NCBI GenBank assembly: GCA_016617855.1
Contig: JAECUM010004304.1
Span: 1-64,000 of the forward strand
DNA: 64,000 nt
Reading direction: 5' to 3'
Source of the DNA: Megalonaias nervosa
Lineage: Eukaryota; Mollusca; Bivalvia; Unionida; Unionidae
Shown: positions 22,728-33,300 of the stretch, in pieces
Layout: each line of letters begins with the position of its first letter
Numbering within the stretch: position 1 is the first letter of the stretch
The notes under the pieces: generated by a model
Told to the model about the DNA's origin: nothing
Databases searched by the model: none
The model's input: the letters and a program-made list of their open reading frames with translations, nothing else
Made by a program: the position numbers and the translations under genes

Positions 22728-23290
22728 TCATATTACATATCTATGCGCTGTCAAGGTCGGCTCAAAACAATACCGACAGGTGCTGCTATGGTCCACGGTG
22801 GCGAAGCTGTGCAGCGCTGTGGTCGCCTTACTAAAATGGAGTCGGAACTCGCGTAAGTCTATATTAGCGGCACACTTCGTGGCATGAACGTTGCACAAGA
22901 AATAGGCGACGGTACCGCAGAAGTGGATGATCACATCGGTGTTGTCGCGAATCAACTTTGGGATGTGGGAATACCGCTGGGCCAATGACTGCACGTTGCA
23001 GTTTTTGTGCCTTCTTCGGCTAAAGAGGATGTGGGATTCTTTCGTTCTTCTAGCACCACATCATCATAAATGAGACTATTGTTCTTGTCGCAATCAAAGT
23101 CGTCTGGCCTTGGGGCATCGCCGACTCTAAGCGACCAGGTATCACCGATCCCACTTCATCCGGCGCGTCAGGATATCCAGCAATAGCTGAGATTTCCCGC
23201 CGCCCGAGTGGCCGATCAGGAGCGCGCGAACAAGATCAGACGGAAGGAACCAATGAAGCCGTTTTTCATAATTGCCCGTGTAACGCGAAA
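22728..23290 (-). pseudogene. A32/FtsK-HerA type packaging ATPase of a Polinton, decayed
   Basis: Three family blocks follow in order on the minus strand. Walker A is GHSGGGKS (23213-23190), with flanking LLI and QLLLDIL. Walker B is LIYDDV (about 23070-23055). The C-terminal block SLAQRYSHIPKLIRDNTDV starts near 22985, followed by a degraded region ending with a CRYCFEP motif near 22755. This ATPase class pumps viral DNA into capsids. Walker A and B are in different frames, and a TGA closes the Walker A frame near 23145, so the gene cannot be translated. Motif identity gives high confidence in the family. Confidence 0.75.
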
Positions 23291-23507
23291 AACAAAATAA
23301 AAGACGGTCGTACCTTATTAAACGCCTGCAATACCCTCCAAAAAACTTGCATATTGTCTACCTTTCCGGCAAAAGACCGGAGCGGATGACGATAGCCGCG
23401 TGGTGGTCATGGCTAGCGGCTTGTACTCCCTCTTGGGACCGTGCTCCATATGCTGAGTGAGATAGGTCACATTAACGCATGCAGCCAGCTTCACAAAGCT
23501 TCTGGAG

Positions 23508-23809
23508 TTGCCTTGGAGTAAGTATTACTGGGAAAAGCACCTGCCACGCTACAACTGCTGCGGACCTGGGACCAGGCTGGACATCAGGAAGACGCCGCCA
23601 GTAACCCCAAGCCGAGTTATCCGCCAATCAACCGCATGGAATCTGCGAGCTGCTGGCACGACCTGTCGTACAACTGCATGAACAAGGTGTGCGATAGGCA
23701 CACGACCGACGTAGATATGATCCACGACCTAAAGGACATCTGGGGATCCGCCATCGGCGAACGCCGTATGGTCGTTACACTCGGGATGAAGGCTAAACTC
23801 GCCCTCTAG
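23508..23809 (+). pseudogene. PLA2-like (parvoviral VP1-type) protein of a Polinton, decayed
   Basis: The first frame has LPRYNCCGPGTRLD (from about 23535), matching the calcium-binding YxGPG loop of the parvovirus-type phospholipase A2 fold. After a frameshift near 23600 the second frame has WHDLSYN, with the catalytic HD pair, then a basic helix, and ends GMKAKLAL with TAG at 23807-23809. This is the typical C-terminus of the Polinton protein. In viruses this domain is linked to membrane breach at entry. Here it is frameshifted and lacks an intact start. Confidence 0.65.
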
Positions 23810-23906
23810 GGCAGCCCAAATACGCTGTAGCGATTTAAGCTCGCTTCACATCCGTCTGCTACTGCCACGGGGTTTACTGGATGGGAGCGCGACGGCTGAA
23901 AAGCTG

Positions 23907-24540
23907 AGATTGCCCCCCCCCCCCATCGTCACAACTGACAGTCTGGAACGGTTGAGAAAACAGGCCGCGTCGCAGTGCTACCTACTGGCACAGCGCAATG
24001 TCGTTCGCCCAAATTTTAGCGTCTCGACCCCAATGAGGTGCACGAGGCCGATGTCTTCTTTCTGCCATATGACAAGGCTGGGCGGCTCATGTACAAGTAC
24101 GTGCTGGCCGTGGTGGACTTAGCTAGCCACTACAAGGTGACCGAGCCTTTATCCATCAAGGATGATGCTGTGGTTACCGCAGCAATGGTGTGGATCTACA
24201 AGCGGAGATTACTTAAGTGGACCATGCTGCTTCAAAATGATCCCATGCGGGACTTTAAGGGTGAGGTAAAGTGCTTGCTGGTGGCAAACAAGATTCGCAT
24301 TCGTGGGGTGAGGCCGGCCTTCACCGGACGCAGGGCATTATGGACTGATTTAATTGCACACCAAGTCTCTGGCAATCAGAGTAACTAGGAGGTGCGTGGC
24401 AGCAAGGATAATTGCGCTGCATAGGTCAGGCCCGCTATGAGCTGTGGTTGCTGCCTTTAACAAGGAAATGACCAGGATCATAGTCCAAAGACTGGCCAAT
24501 GCTATACACGTGGCTTCAATGGCCGCAGTGCAATGCTAGT
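23907..24540 (+). pseudogene. Retroviral-type DDE integrase of a Polinton, decayed
   Basis: An upstream frame has LERLRKQAASQCYLLAQRN and VRPNFSVSTP (about 23940-24035). A +1 shift leads into the main catalytic-core frame (24038-24388) with HEADVFFLPYD, YKYVLAVVDLASHYK (first acidic residue in VVD) and LLQNDP (second acidic residue). A later frame has AVVAAFNKEMTR, matching the post-core region, and ends TAG near 24538. Similarity is to the c-integrase of Polintons/Mavericks rather than to LTR retrotransposons, given the ATPase and PLA2 neighbours. At least two frameshifts make it inactive. Confidence 0.75.
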
Positions 24541-24789
24541 TTGCCTAACAAAATCTAGACCAAAAGCATGCAGCATTTTCTTTAAGTTCTTGGATAACAC
24601 TGATCAATTACTCATATTTAGCCCTCTATTTGTAGATCCCTCGCCCTTAAGATCCTCTGCTAATTTGTGTCAAAATATACCAACTTCGCCTTCAAAGTGA
24701 AGCATGTGACCTATGAATATAATTTCTGATTTCCCCATTTCAGCAGTTAACTATGGTTAGCAGTCCCTCATCTCTCATGAACTATACAG

Positions 24790-25600
24790 AGATGCTTCCA
24801 GAATTTCATCATAAGGGGGGATTTCCCCCCTTGTCACCAAAAACTGGGGGGGCACTGAAAAAAATGGGGGGAGGAGGAAACATAGTTCAATATTTACCTA
24901 ACACTTGAATATTCGCCTCTCCTTCTTCTTTCTCCACTCTGTTACAGAACAAATAAAAAAATCTAAATCTTTAAATGATGTCCTCTCTAGTTAAATAAGC
25001 ATCAATGCTGTCCTCATTGCACACACAACTGCACTTGATTTTTCACTCTTTTTTTAAAACACTGGAGGCAGCAGCTTGAGTATATTAGCCTTTAATGCCT
25101 GCACATGGTCATGTGACTTGGCGTGTCATGTAAGAGTTGATGTACTAAAATTCAAACAACCAATTTCTGATGTAAAAGGGTTACTCTTCCCACAACATTT
25201 GGAAACATCACCAAACGAACCTCATGTCTTGGAGTTGTGTTGTAACCATTTGTATTCCAACAACCAAGAATGCTGAAACTTTGCTGCACATTCTGATTTC
25301 TTTTCTGGCAGTACATCTAACTCATCATGATCCGATACTGAAATATCGTCCTCCATTTCTTGAGAAACTCCACTACTTTCTTCATTCTCTCACTCACTTA
25401 CCATATTCCCACCACCACCACTGACTTGACATCCACTTTCCACATTCCTGCCACCACTAACCAGATGTTGAAAATAATTTTACGTTCTGCCATGGCTGAT
25501 ATCCCTTTCCAGAAATGGATCAAAGTTCGCGCATGCACACATGGAAGGAAAGGAAATCAATTGCAGAACTCCTCTTGGATACATCTTTCAATTATAAAAA
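24790..25600 (-). pseudogene. hAT-like element remnant with TTF-type zinc finger
   Basis: The minus strand reads an acidic leader (EMEDDISVSDHDELDVLPE, about 25355-25300). Then comes FQHSWLLEYKWLQ (25278-25239), then KSNPFTSEIGCLNF and a HAKSHDH motif (about 25170-25093). This is the order of the TTF-type finger found in hAT transposases and their domesticated relatives (ZNF862/C17orf113 type). It is interrupted by stops. Soon after the finger the sequence meets a G-rich end (24815-24875), so the catalytic part is missing, as in an internal-deletion derivative. Confidence 0.6.
24812..24880. repeat. G/C-run transposon end
   Basis: Clustered homopolymers (GGGGGGATTTCCCCCC, then runs of seven and six G). 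The first is itself a GGGGGG/CCCCCC inverted pair. Probably the terminal region of the hAT-like element. G-quadruplex potential is present on the plus strand. Confidence 0.5.
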
Positions 25601-25609
25601 ATTAGAAGT

Positions 25610-26688
25610 ATTTCCAAGTATCCTTTTGTATTAAAGTAAATCTGCAAACTTTGGAATGGAAGAGTTATGGTGATAAAAAATATCCTTACCATTGAATTTG
25701 TTTTAGACTCTTGTTTGTAAATTTATATAGAAAAAAAAAAGAAATAACATTTTTGTATATTGCCGTGCTGAGTACATTTTTATATGAGCGACTTTCAACT
25801 AATCTGCGGGAGTTCTTGCACATCACCGGTTTCAAAGTGAGTGAATTCATACAAATTTTTGTGTGTATCGCACAATCGCATGCCCTGGAAGCATCTCTGA
25901 TTATAATGAGCCCCCCAAAGTAACATAAAAACATCCAAGACAATATTTTCCACCTTTAAGAAACTAACATAATTACACTGTATTGTAATTCCTTACATAA
26001 TTAAATTGTATTGTAACCTATTTAGTTCATTCTTGAAAGTAAAATCAGTCAGTTATCTTAGAAAAAAAATAATTTTCCTGTGCTTGATCTTATAAAAACA
26101 AAATTTGTACTGAATAGAGCAGTTACATAGGACACCATCATGTGCTTTTTTTCACTCGTATGCTTCAAGAAATTTCTACTTAGTCAAGTCAACTTCTAAC
26201 AATCTATTTTTCTAAGCATATATAACAGAACACCTTGAAGGTTTAAAATATGGTTTCCATTCAGTCAATTATATAGATGAACTCTTAGTCACATATAACC
26301 ATTACCAGACATAAAACTGCCAGTACTTTTAAGTTTTGCTGAATGAAATGCCTAGATTTTTCTTCTCTATTAGTATATTTTCACTTCATCCATCAAAATC
26401 ATCTCCATTCCATATTTTAGTGTGAAGCTGAAAATAATATTCGTTCTGTACCTGCTGCACAACAATATCCATATACTGTAATGTGAATGACCTGTGTCTA
26501 AACTGCTCATCGCTTGCCACAGCAATGTAACATTTTGATTTTCCTAGAGGGTGATAAGGCTAATGCAAATTGCTTTTCCTTACAAAGCCAAGATGATTTT
26601 TTTCTAAATTAAAAATTCTGTTCATAACTAACCCCTAGGTAGAGGTATTAAGTGGGGATATAAGCAGTTAAATAACCTCAATATTTGT
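25610..26688. other. Intergenic DNA downstream of RPP30
   Basis: AT-rich, with no domain-bearing frame. The overlapping ORFs at 25686-25943 and 25711-25923 lack support. Confidence 0.5.
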
Positions 26689-26694
26689 TTTATT
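26689..26694 (-). terminator. Candidate poly(A) signal of RPP30
   Basis: TTTATT on the plus strand, so AATAAA on the minus strand, about 380 bases past the RPP30 stop codon. The 3' UTR would include the TG/TA microsatellite at 26954-27042. Other signals further down cannot be excluded. Confidence 0.4.
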
Positions 26695-26953
26695 GTCAGA
26701 TTAATGTGCAACTGTAACTTGGTAACCTGAAATCCCAACCCTTACTTGGCATTTGCCTCATCCCTAAAATATTAATGTATTCAACTATTACATCTTTGAG
26801 CGACAGGCTCAAAGAGTCTAACAGCCACCAATTATATTAACATCAAAACGATGCAAAATGTAGTAAGTAGTTACACTTAAAAGAAGGTTACACTACACAG
26901 ATGAAGTCAAAATTCAAAGCTTTAACAATGTCTCAACATAACAACTTGATGAT

Positions 26954-26960
26954 GTGTGTC

Positions 26961-27042
<82 letters not shown>
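26954..27042. repeat. (TG)n(TA)n microsatellite in RPP30 3' UTR
   Basis: A compound dinucleotide run of about 90 bases, 35 bases downstream of the RPP30 stop on the minus strand. In the transcript it would be an AU/CA-rich stretch. Confidence 0.95.
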
Positions 27043-27044
<2 letters not shown>

Positions 27045-27076
27045 AAAACAGACATAAATTTCTTGTATAAGCAAAT

Positions 27077-27249
27077 TTAATGTTCAGTAACAGCTTCCTT
27101 ATCTTTGGGTAAACAAGAATCATCAATCTTTGCTCTCTTCTGTTTAGGCTCCCCTGAAACATCATTCTGTTTGCCATTGGCTGCATCCACAGTTATGGGA
27201 AGGGATATTCTCACTACCCCTATGGTAGACTTTGTTAATCTTCTGGCCT
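27077..27249 (-). CDS. RPP30: RPP30 exon 11 (terminal coding exon)
   Basis: Acceptor TTTTTATTGCAG directly after a trinucleotide repeat. Phase 1 in. Encodes EARRLTKSTIGVVRISLP, equivalent to ETRKTAFGIISTVKK. A longer acidic and basic tail with PKQKRAK follows, ending EH and TAA at 27079-27077. Confidence 0.93.
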
Positions 27250-27265
27250 CTGCAATAAAAAGGAA

Positions 27266-27314
<49 letters not shown>

Positions 27315-30300
27315 GGATCAAAAAGAAAAGACAATAATTGTGTGACACAGATACAAAAGAACCTGTCTTGAAAGACCACCCCTTCTGGGAAAAAAAACAA
27401 TGATCTCTCAAGACGGGTGGTCTCTCAAAACAGGTCATAACACTATATAATCAATAAATCTTTGCATGGAGATTAAAATATCTCATAGCAGTGGTCTCTC
27501 AAGACAAGTTTTACTGTAATACTGTAAATTTTCCAAGATTTCATAGTTACAACAAATCACCAGTTTAAAAACTTGACCAAAAATAACAGGATTGATCTAT
27601 TAAACAAGAGGCCAAAGTGGACCTGATACTGCACACCTGGCTTACATAATTAAACAGCTGACTATTTCCTTAAGCAGGCTTATGTTGTATAGTAAGAACA
27701 CAACCTATGTAAACAATCTAGCAAACTTTATGTAAAGCTGTCAGAATTTTAGAAAACTTCTGCTGGGTACCCATTGATCCTAATGATTGGTTACATGAGC
27801 ACCTGATCAACAGGAAATTGTATTATATATGTACAAACCTTAAGTTAAGTCCGCATTCTTTTAATTCACAGTATCCCATAAATTTCACTACCTAAAGTCA
27901 TAGGGTACAAAGTACAGGAAATCATCCTCACTGACTGAAAAAGTTCTCAGATCCTCCATCATCATTCAGTAAACCATTTTGGTCTAGTCATCATAAATAT
28001 CATCTGACTCCAGTTCCTTGGCCTCACCGTGATATGTGGATAATAATTTGTAGACTGAGCCCGAACTTTGTAAGTAACACTTTGATCATACAGTTTGTGA
28101 AATATATTCAAGGCTGCAACTGAATACATGTCTGTTATCTGTGCCACACTCATGACTCAATCAGAGAGTTGTCACAAGGGAAAACAAGCTATCAGATTAA
28201 GGTCAATTGTTTACTGGAAGAGGCAGACCTCTTCTTGGCAAAAAAAGTACATGTATTTGTGGCTCAATCAAAAGAATTGTTAACTTGAAAACAAAGTGAG
28301 TGGTGCCTTTACAAGCACTGGCAGAAAACTTCTGTATGGTACATGGGTACCCTATGGCACATTTTATTACCCAGGTTATTATCAATGGGCAGAGACCCAT
28401 GTACCTGGATATCCTTTGGCATCTGTCATGTTTATTTTACCTAAATTACTATATGCTGACAAAATTTCAATCAAAAGATACAGACATAATAAATATCCAT
28501 TGTCTCTTGCTCTTAACTGATGTCATCCAATATCTTGATGATATAAACCCATTACCTAGTTTTGAAGAAACTGGATGAGAAATAGTTTCTAGAAATGGGT
28601 AACAAGCTCAGCCAATCAGATTCAATGTATCTTAATCTTAGATGGAGATCTCACTTATGACAGAATGTTTCTACAAGAACGACAATATAAGCTTATGATG
28701 GAACAAACTCAACCAAAATTCGGTCTCCAAAGTGGTAACAAGCTTAGCCAAACAGTTAAAAGATTACCTCATTATTATGCATAGATTTTGCTCATAATTA
28801 AACTCATCGAACATCTTGATAGTACAAGACTATTTAAAGAGAAAGATCAAAATCAGATCCAGAATCTGTTACTAGTTCTGACAAGATCATCCAATCAGAC
28901 ACAAAGTCATATCAATAATATGCACAAATTTAACTCATAATCGTACTCAATCTAGATCTTGATGACACAAACCTATTTACCAATACAAAAACCCTAACAA
29001 AAATACAGTCGATAGAGTGTTAAAACTATACCCTCAACCATTTGGATGCAAGATCATCTTATCAATGTGCACAGCTCCTACACATAAATAAAAAGCATGC
29101 AACATCATTAAAATATTAGCATATTACGAAGTGTTATCATAATCAATTCTGAAAAATAGTCACCCATGCAGTAAGATGCTCAGCCAATCATATTCAAGAT
29201 CACATCATTAATATGCATAGATCTTCCTCATAAGAAAACATTACATATCCTGATGATAAAATCCTGTTTATAATGTTTGATGAAAATATGATCATAAATA
29301 GAATCGCCAATCTGTGGGAAAACTAATCCAATTTTATGCAAAATCACCTCGGTAATACGAATTAATCTTACTTGTAGCTGTACTCATCCAAGATCTTGAG
29401 GATTTAAACCAATTTAACAAGTTTGATCAAAATTGGATCAGAAATACAGCCCCTAAACTGGTAATAAACTGAAATAACTGTATGCATGATCCCCTCATAA
29501 ACATGCACAGACCCTGGATATTATCAAACTTGTGTGAGATCTTTGTCACATAAGCCTATATTCAAATTAGATCAGAATTATGACCTTCAGAATGGTAATA
29601 AGCTCATCCAATCAGACGCAAGATCACTTAAGTGCTATGTGTGGATTTCGCTCATATTCCAATTCATCCAAAGGTTTGATGATACAAGCCTATATTCAGA
29701 GTTTGATCAAAAATGGATCAGAGATATGGCTTCAGAAGTAATAACTAGCTCATCCATCAAATGATAGATTAACTCATTATTATGCATGGATCTCACTCAC
29801 CAAACTCAATCAAAAGCTTGATGATACCATCATACATGATTCTATGTTTGATAAGAATTGGATCAGAGATATTGCTTCAAGAGTGATAACTAGCTCAGCC
29901 AATCAGATGCAAGATTACCTCATTAATATGCATTGATCTTGCTCATTATTGAATTCATTAACAATCATGCTGATATAAACCCATATTACAAGTTTAATCA
30001 AACATGGATGAGAAATATGGCTTCCAGAGTAATAACATTCTCAGTCAATCTGATATGAGATCACCTCATTAATATTTGTGCATCTCGCTAATTATCAAAC
30101 TTACCCAAGACCTCGATGACAAAAATTGTTCCAAGTTTGCTCAAAATTGAATGAGAAATATGGCCTCCAGAGTGATAACTAGCTCAGGCAATCAGATGCT
30201 AGGTTACCTCATTGATACATGTGTATGCTGTCTCATTATCAAACCCATCCAAAAGATTTAAGATATAAGAAAGTATTCGAAGTCTGATCAAAACTGAATT

Positions 30301-33300
30301 ATAAATCAGACTTCCTGAGAGGTAACAAACTTAGTCAATCAAATGCAAGTTTATATCATTAATATGCATGCATCAATCATTACTGAACACATCCAAGGTC
30401 TTGATGATTAAGTTCATATTCTAAGTTTATCAAAATGAGAAGAAAAAGAAATTGTTTCCTCACTAGAAGCAAGCTCAGACAATCTGATGCAAGATTAAAT
30501 AAAAAAACAAGGCTTACAGATCATATCAGGCTGAGCCAATCAGATGCATGGTCACCTCATTAATATGCATGTATCTTGTACATTATAGAACTTATCCAAG
30601 ATCTTGATGAAAAAGCTCTTATTTCAAGTTTGATCAAAGTTAGATAAAAAAGTTATAGGCCTTCCAGATCATATTAGGTTGGGCAAATCAGATGCAAGAT
30701 CACCTCATTAATATGCATTTATCTTGGACATTAGCAAAGTTGTTAAAAATCTCAATACTAGACAATCCCTGCATCCCATGGCATTCACCTTGCCAGTAAT
30801 GATGGAAAATATGAACTTTTTAATTAATTAGTAAATTAATGTGTTAAATTTGTTGTGCAAGCTTAAAGACCATTATAAAGTTGATATTCAAAGTTTGATC
30901 AAAATCAGATCAGAAATAGAGTGTTAAAAAGCCCAATCAGACACAAGATCACCTCAATAACATGTGTTGGCCACACTTATTACAGAAATCATCTAAGATT
31001 TTAATGATGTAAGTATTTGTTCTTGTTTTGATTAAATCAGATCAGAAATATTGCCTTAAGAGTGGTAACAAGCTTAGTATACCAGCTACATGATCTCCAC
31101 ATTAAATTGCCTTGATTTTGCTTACAAATTACTGGTCTGAGATTCTAATGACATGAACCCACATCCCATGTTTGATTGATGCCAGTTCAGAAATATAGAC
31201 TCCTGAATGGTAACAAGCAACTGTTGCATGGATGGATGATGCAAGAAAAATGCAGGGAGATACCGTTAACTATGTGGACTGGTGGGCTGAAAATAGGACC
31301 CCTCTTGCAAAATTTTATTGCAAATTCCTGTAACATTAAAAACCTATGAATTCGAAATGGAAAAGAAACCTCTATATGTATCTTGATATCTATTTAACAT
31401 CTGAAATAACTCTGTCCCTTTGTGTCTTTGGCCAATTTAAATAAAACTTATACTACGGTTGATGTTTTTGCAGGCTCAGAAATTGGTAGGCATTGAAGTC
31501 AAAAAGATGACAAGTGATAATTAATTCATACTAAAAAAATTCTAGTAAGATAAAGGAACGCTGCTGCCAGAGGAAAAACATACAAAAACATGTGCTTTGC
31601 TAACTGAATATAGTTGAGCTATCAGTGAGCAACTTCAAAGTTGGTGTTAACACAATGTTAACACTAACAACTTGAATGAACATTTTAAACTCTGATGCTG
31701 ATGATGTCAACACAGTTTAATAATGGTGTTATCACTTTTGGTTAATTGTTCATCTCGGTTCTGAAGACATCTCCACAGGTCGTTGCCTGTTATCAGTAAT
31801 AGAACATTCAACATCTGAATGATTTCAAAATTATAAGTGCTAACATTTGTCGCAACCAAGTTTTTATTTATTTCTGTAGACAAAGCCCAATTAACTGCTT
31901 GGAACTGTACAAGTTAAAGATAAATCAGCCAATGAGAAGAATATCAAGAGACAGTTTCATCTGAGCGAATTGAATAAAGGATCTTTATTGTCAACATGGC
32001 CATAACACTAGATATGTAAATCCACACATCTAGATTTACCACTGATAGGTCACGTTAATACTAACTTTGAAGTCACACAGTACAAGTTCATCAAATAGTA
32101 TTAAAATTTAATCAGAACTAAAATAACTTAATTACCAGCATGATGTAACACTGCTCTGCAGTTGGTGGTGACAGCTGCCTTGGCTTGCGCTTCTGTTAGT
32201 CCAAACATCACACCTCTAGTCAAGTTAAGGAAAGTGTAGCATTTTAAAGTATGGTTCCAAGCTAAAAGGAAGCACTGTGACTTAGTAGTAGACACTGCAA
32301 ACACAGGTCCTCGGTGATCTATTAGTGGTTGCTGCAGACTCCGGTTACTTAATGACCAAGCTGTGGACATTGCAAAGCATTTGTCACTACTGACTTGTTA
32401 GTTGATGCTGCAAATATGGGTTAACAGTGACTAAGTAATGGACACTACAAACACTCATCACTGCTGACCTTGGTTACTGTGTTGTGTCCATAAACATGGC
32501 ACTGGACCCTGGTGTAATGTTTACAAATACTAACTGGAAGCTTGAAATGGTAGGGTGGGGGAGTGTTAACCCACACAAGACTGAGGTGTCTCCAGGCTTT
32601 GAGGAAGGTGGACATTTGTCCACTATCAAATTCTCATTATTTTATGTTATGGAACCGATATGAGTTCTGGTTTTTTGAGTCACCAGCAGAGTAAAAATAC
32701 ATTTTAATTTAAAACAAGTTAGGGAAATAGTAATTCAAAGCATGTTTACAATATTCAGATTCATTAGATGTATTCCTTGGACCGAAAAGAATGAAAGTGT
32801 TTGCATGATTACAAAAGGAATTTTTTAATTACTTCCAGTGGATCAAAAACCAATTTTGATAATAACATCATCAAAACCAATTTTATTGCAAAAGCCACCC
32901 ATGAAAGACATTGCTTTTATTCATGAAACATGCAAAGAGTCTTACTTGTTTTACTTCCAACAGTGAAACAGAACCAGTCGAACAAACCAGATAAATAAGT
33001 GAATATCCTTTGTTTGCAGAAATTTATAAATCTATGACCCAAGTGCCTGTGATCATTATCAGCCACTTGTGTCATAATCTATATATCCTGAAATTTAATT
33101 AAATAACCAGTCTCCTCAAAAATTTATTTTGGGCATTTGAGTCAACACTTTTGCCTCCCAGCACAATACTTTTAGAAATAAATGCAGCAGTGTTTTCATT
33201 TCAACTTTTCTTCTGTTCATTTTCTATCAATGATAAAGAATAATGTACTTTCAGTTGGTGCCTGACATTAATCAATATCAGACCATCAGCCAATGAAAAT

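Larger units (their letters stand above)
21290..24560. mobile_element. GC-rich dead Polinton (Maverick)/adintovirus segment
   Basis: A sharply bounded GC-rich island in AT-rich DNA. It holds remnants of packaging ATPase (minus), PLA2-like protein (plus) and retroviral-type integrase (plus), a combination specific to Polintons/adintoviruses. All are broken by frameshifts and stops. No polymerase B or major capsid frame was recognised, and terminal inverted repeats were not located. The fragment complements the protease patch at 13 kb, so the two could derive from one element. Confidence 0.75.
27250..32135 (-). other. RPP30 intron 10
   Basis: 4.9 kb. It holds the AAT repeat, a Tigger-like terminal repeat cluster (27355-27525) and the large ~145-bp tandem array (28.45-31.23 kb). 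No coding frame with a recognised domain. Confidence 0.85.

Noticed and set aside
22557..22856. Two overlapping plus-strand ORFs (99 and 82 codons)
   Set aside because: They lie antisense to the packaging ATPase remnant and have no domain of their own.
27235..27438. Minus ORF with a long leucine run upstream of RPP30 exon 11
   Set aside because: Translation of the AAT microsatellite and its flanks in another frame; the real exon starts at 27249.
28450..31230. CRISPR-like regular spacing in the ~145-bp array
   Set aside because: Eukaryotic context, whole units repeat with no unique spacers, and no cas genes.
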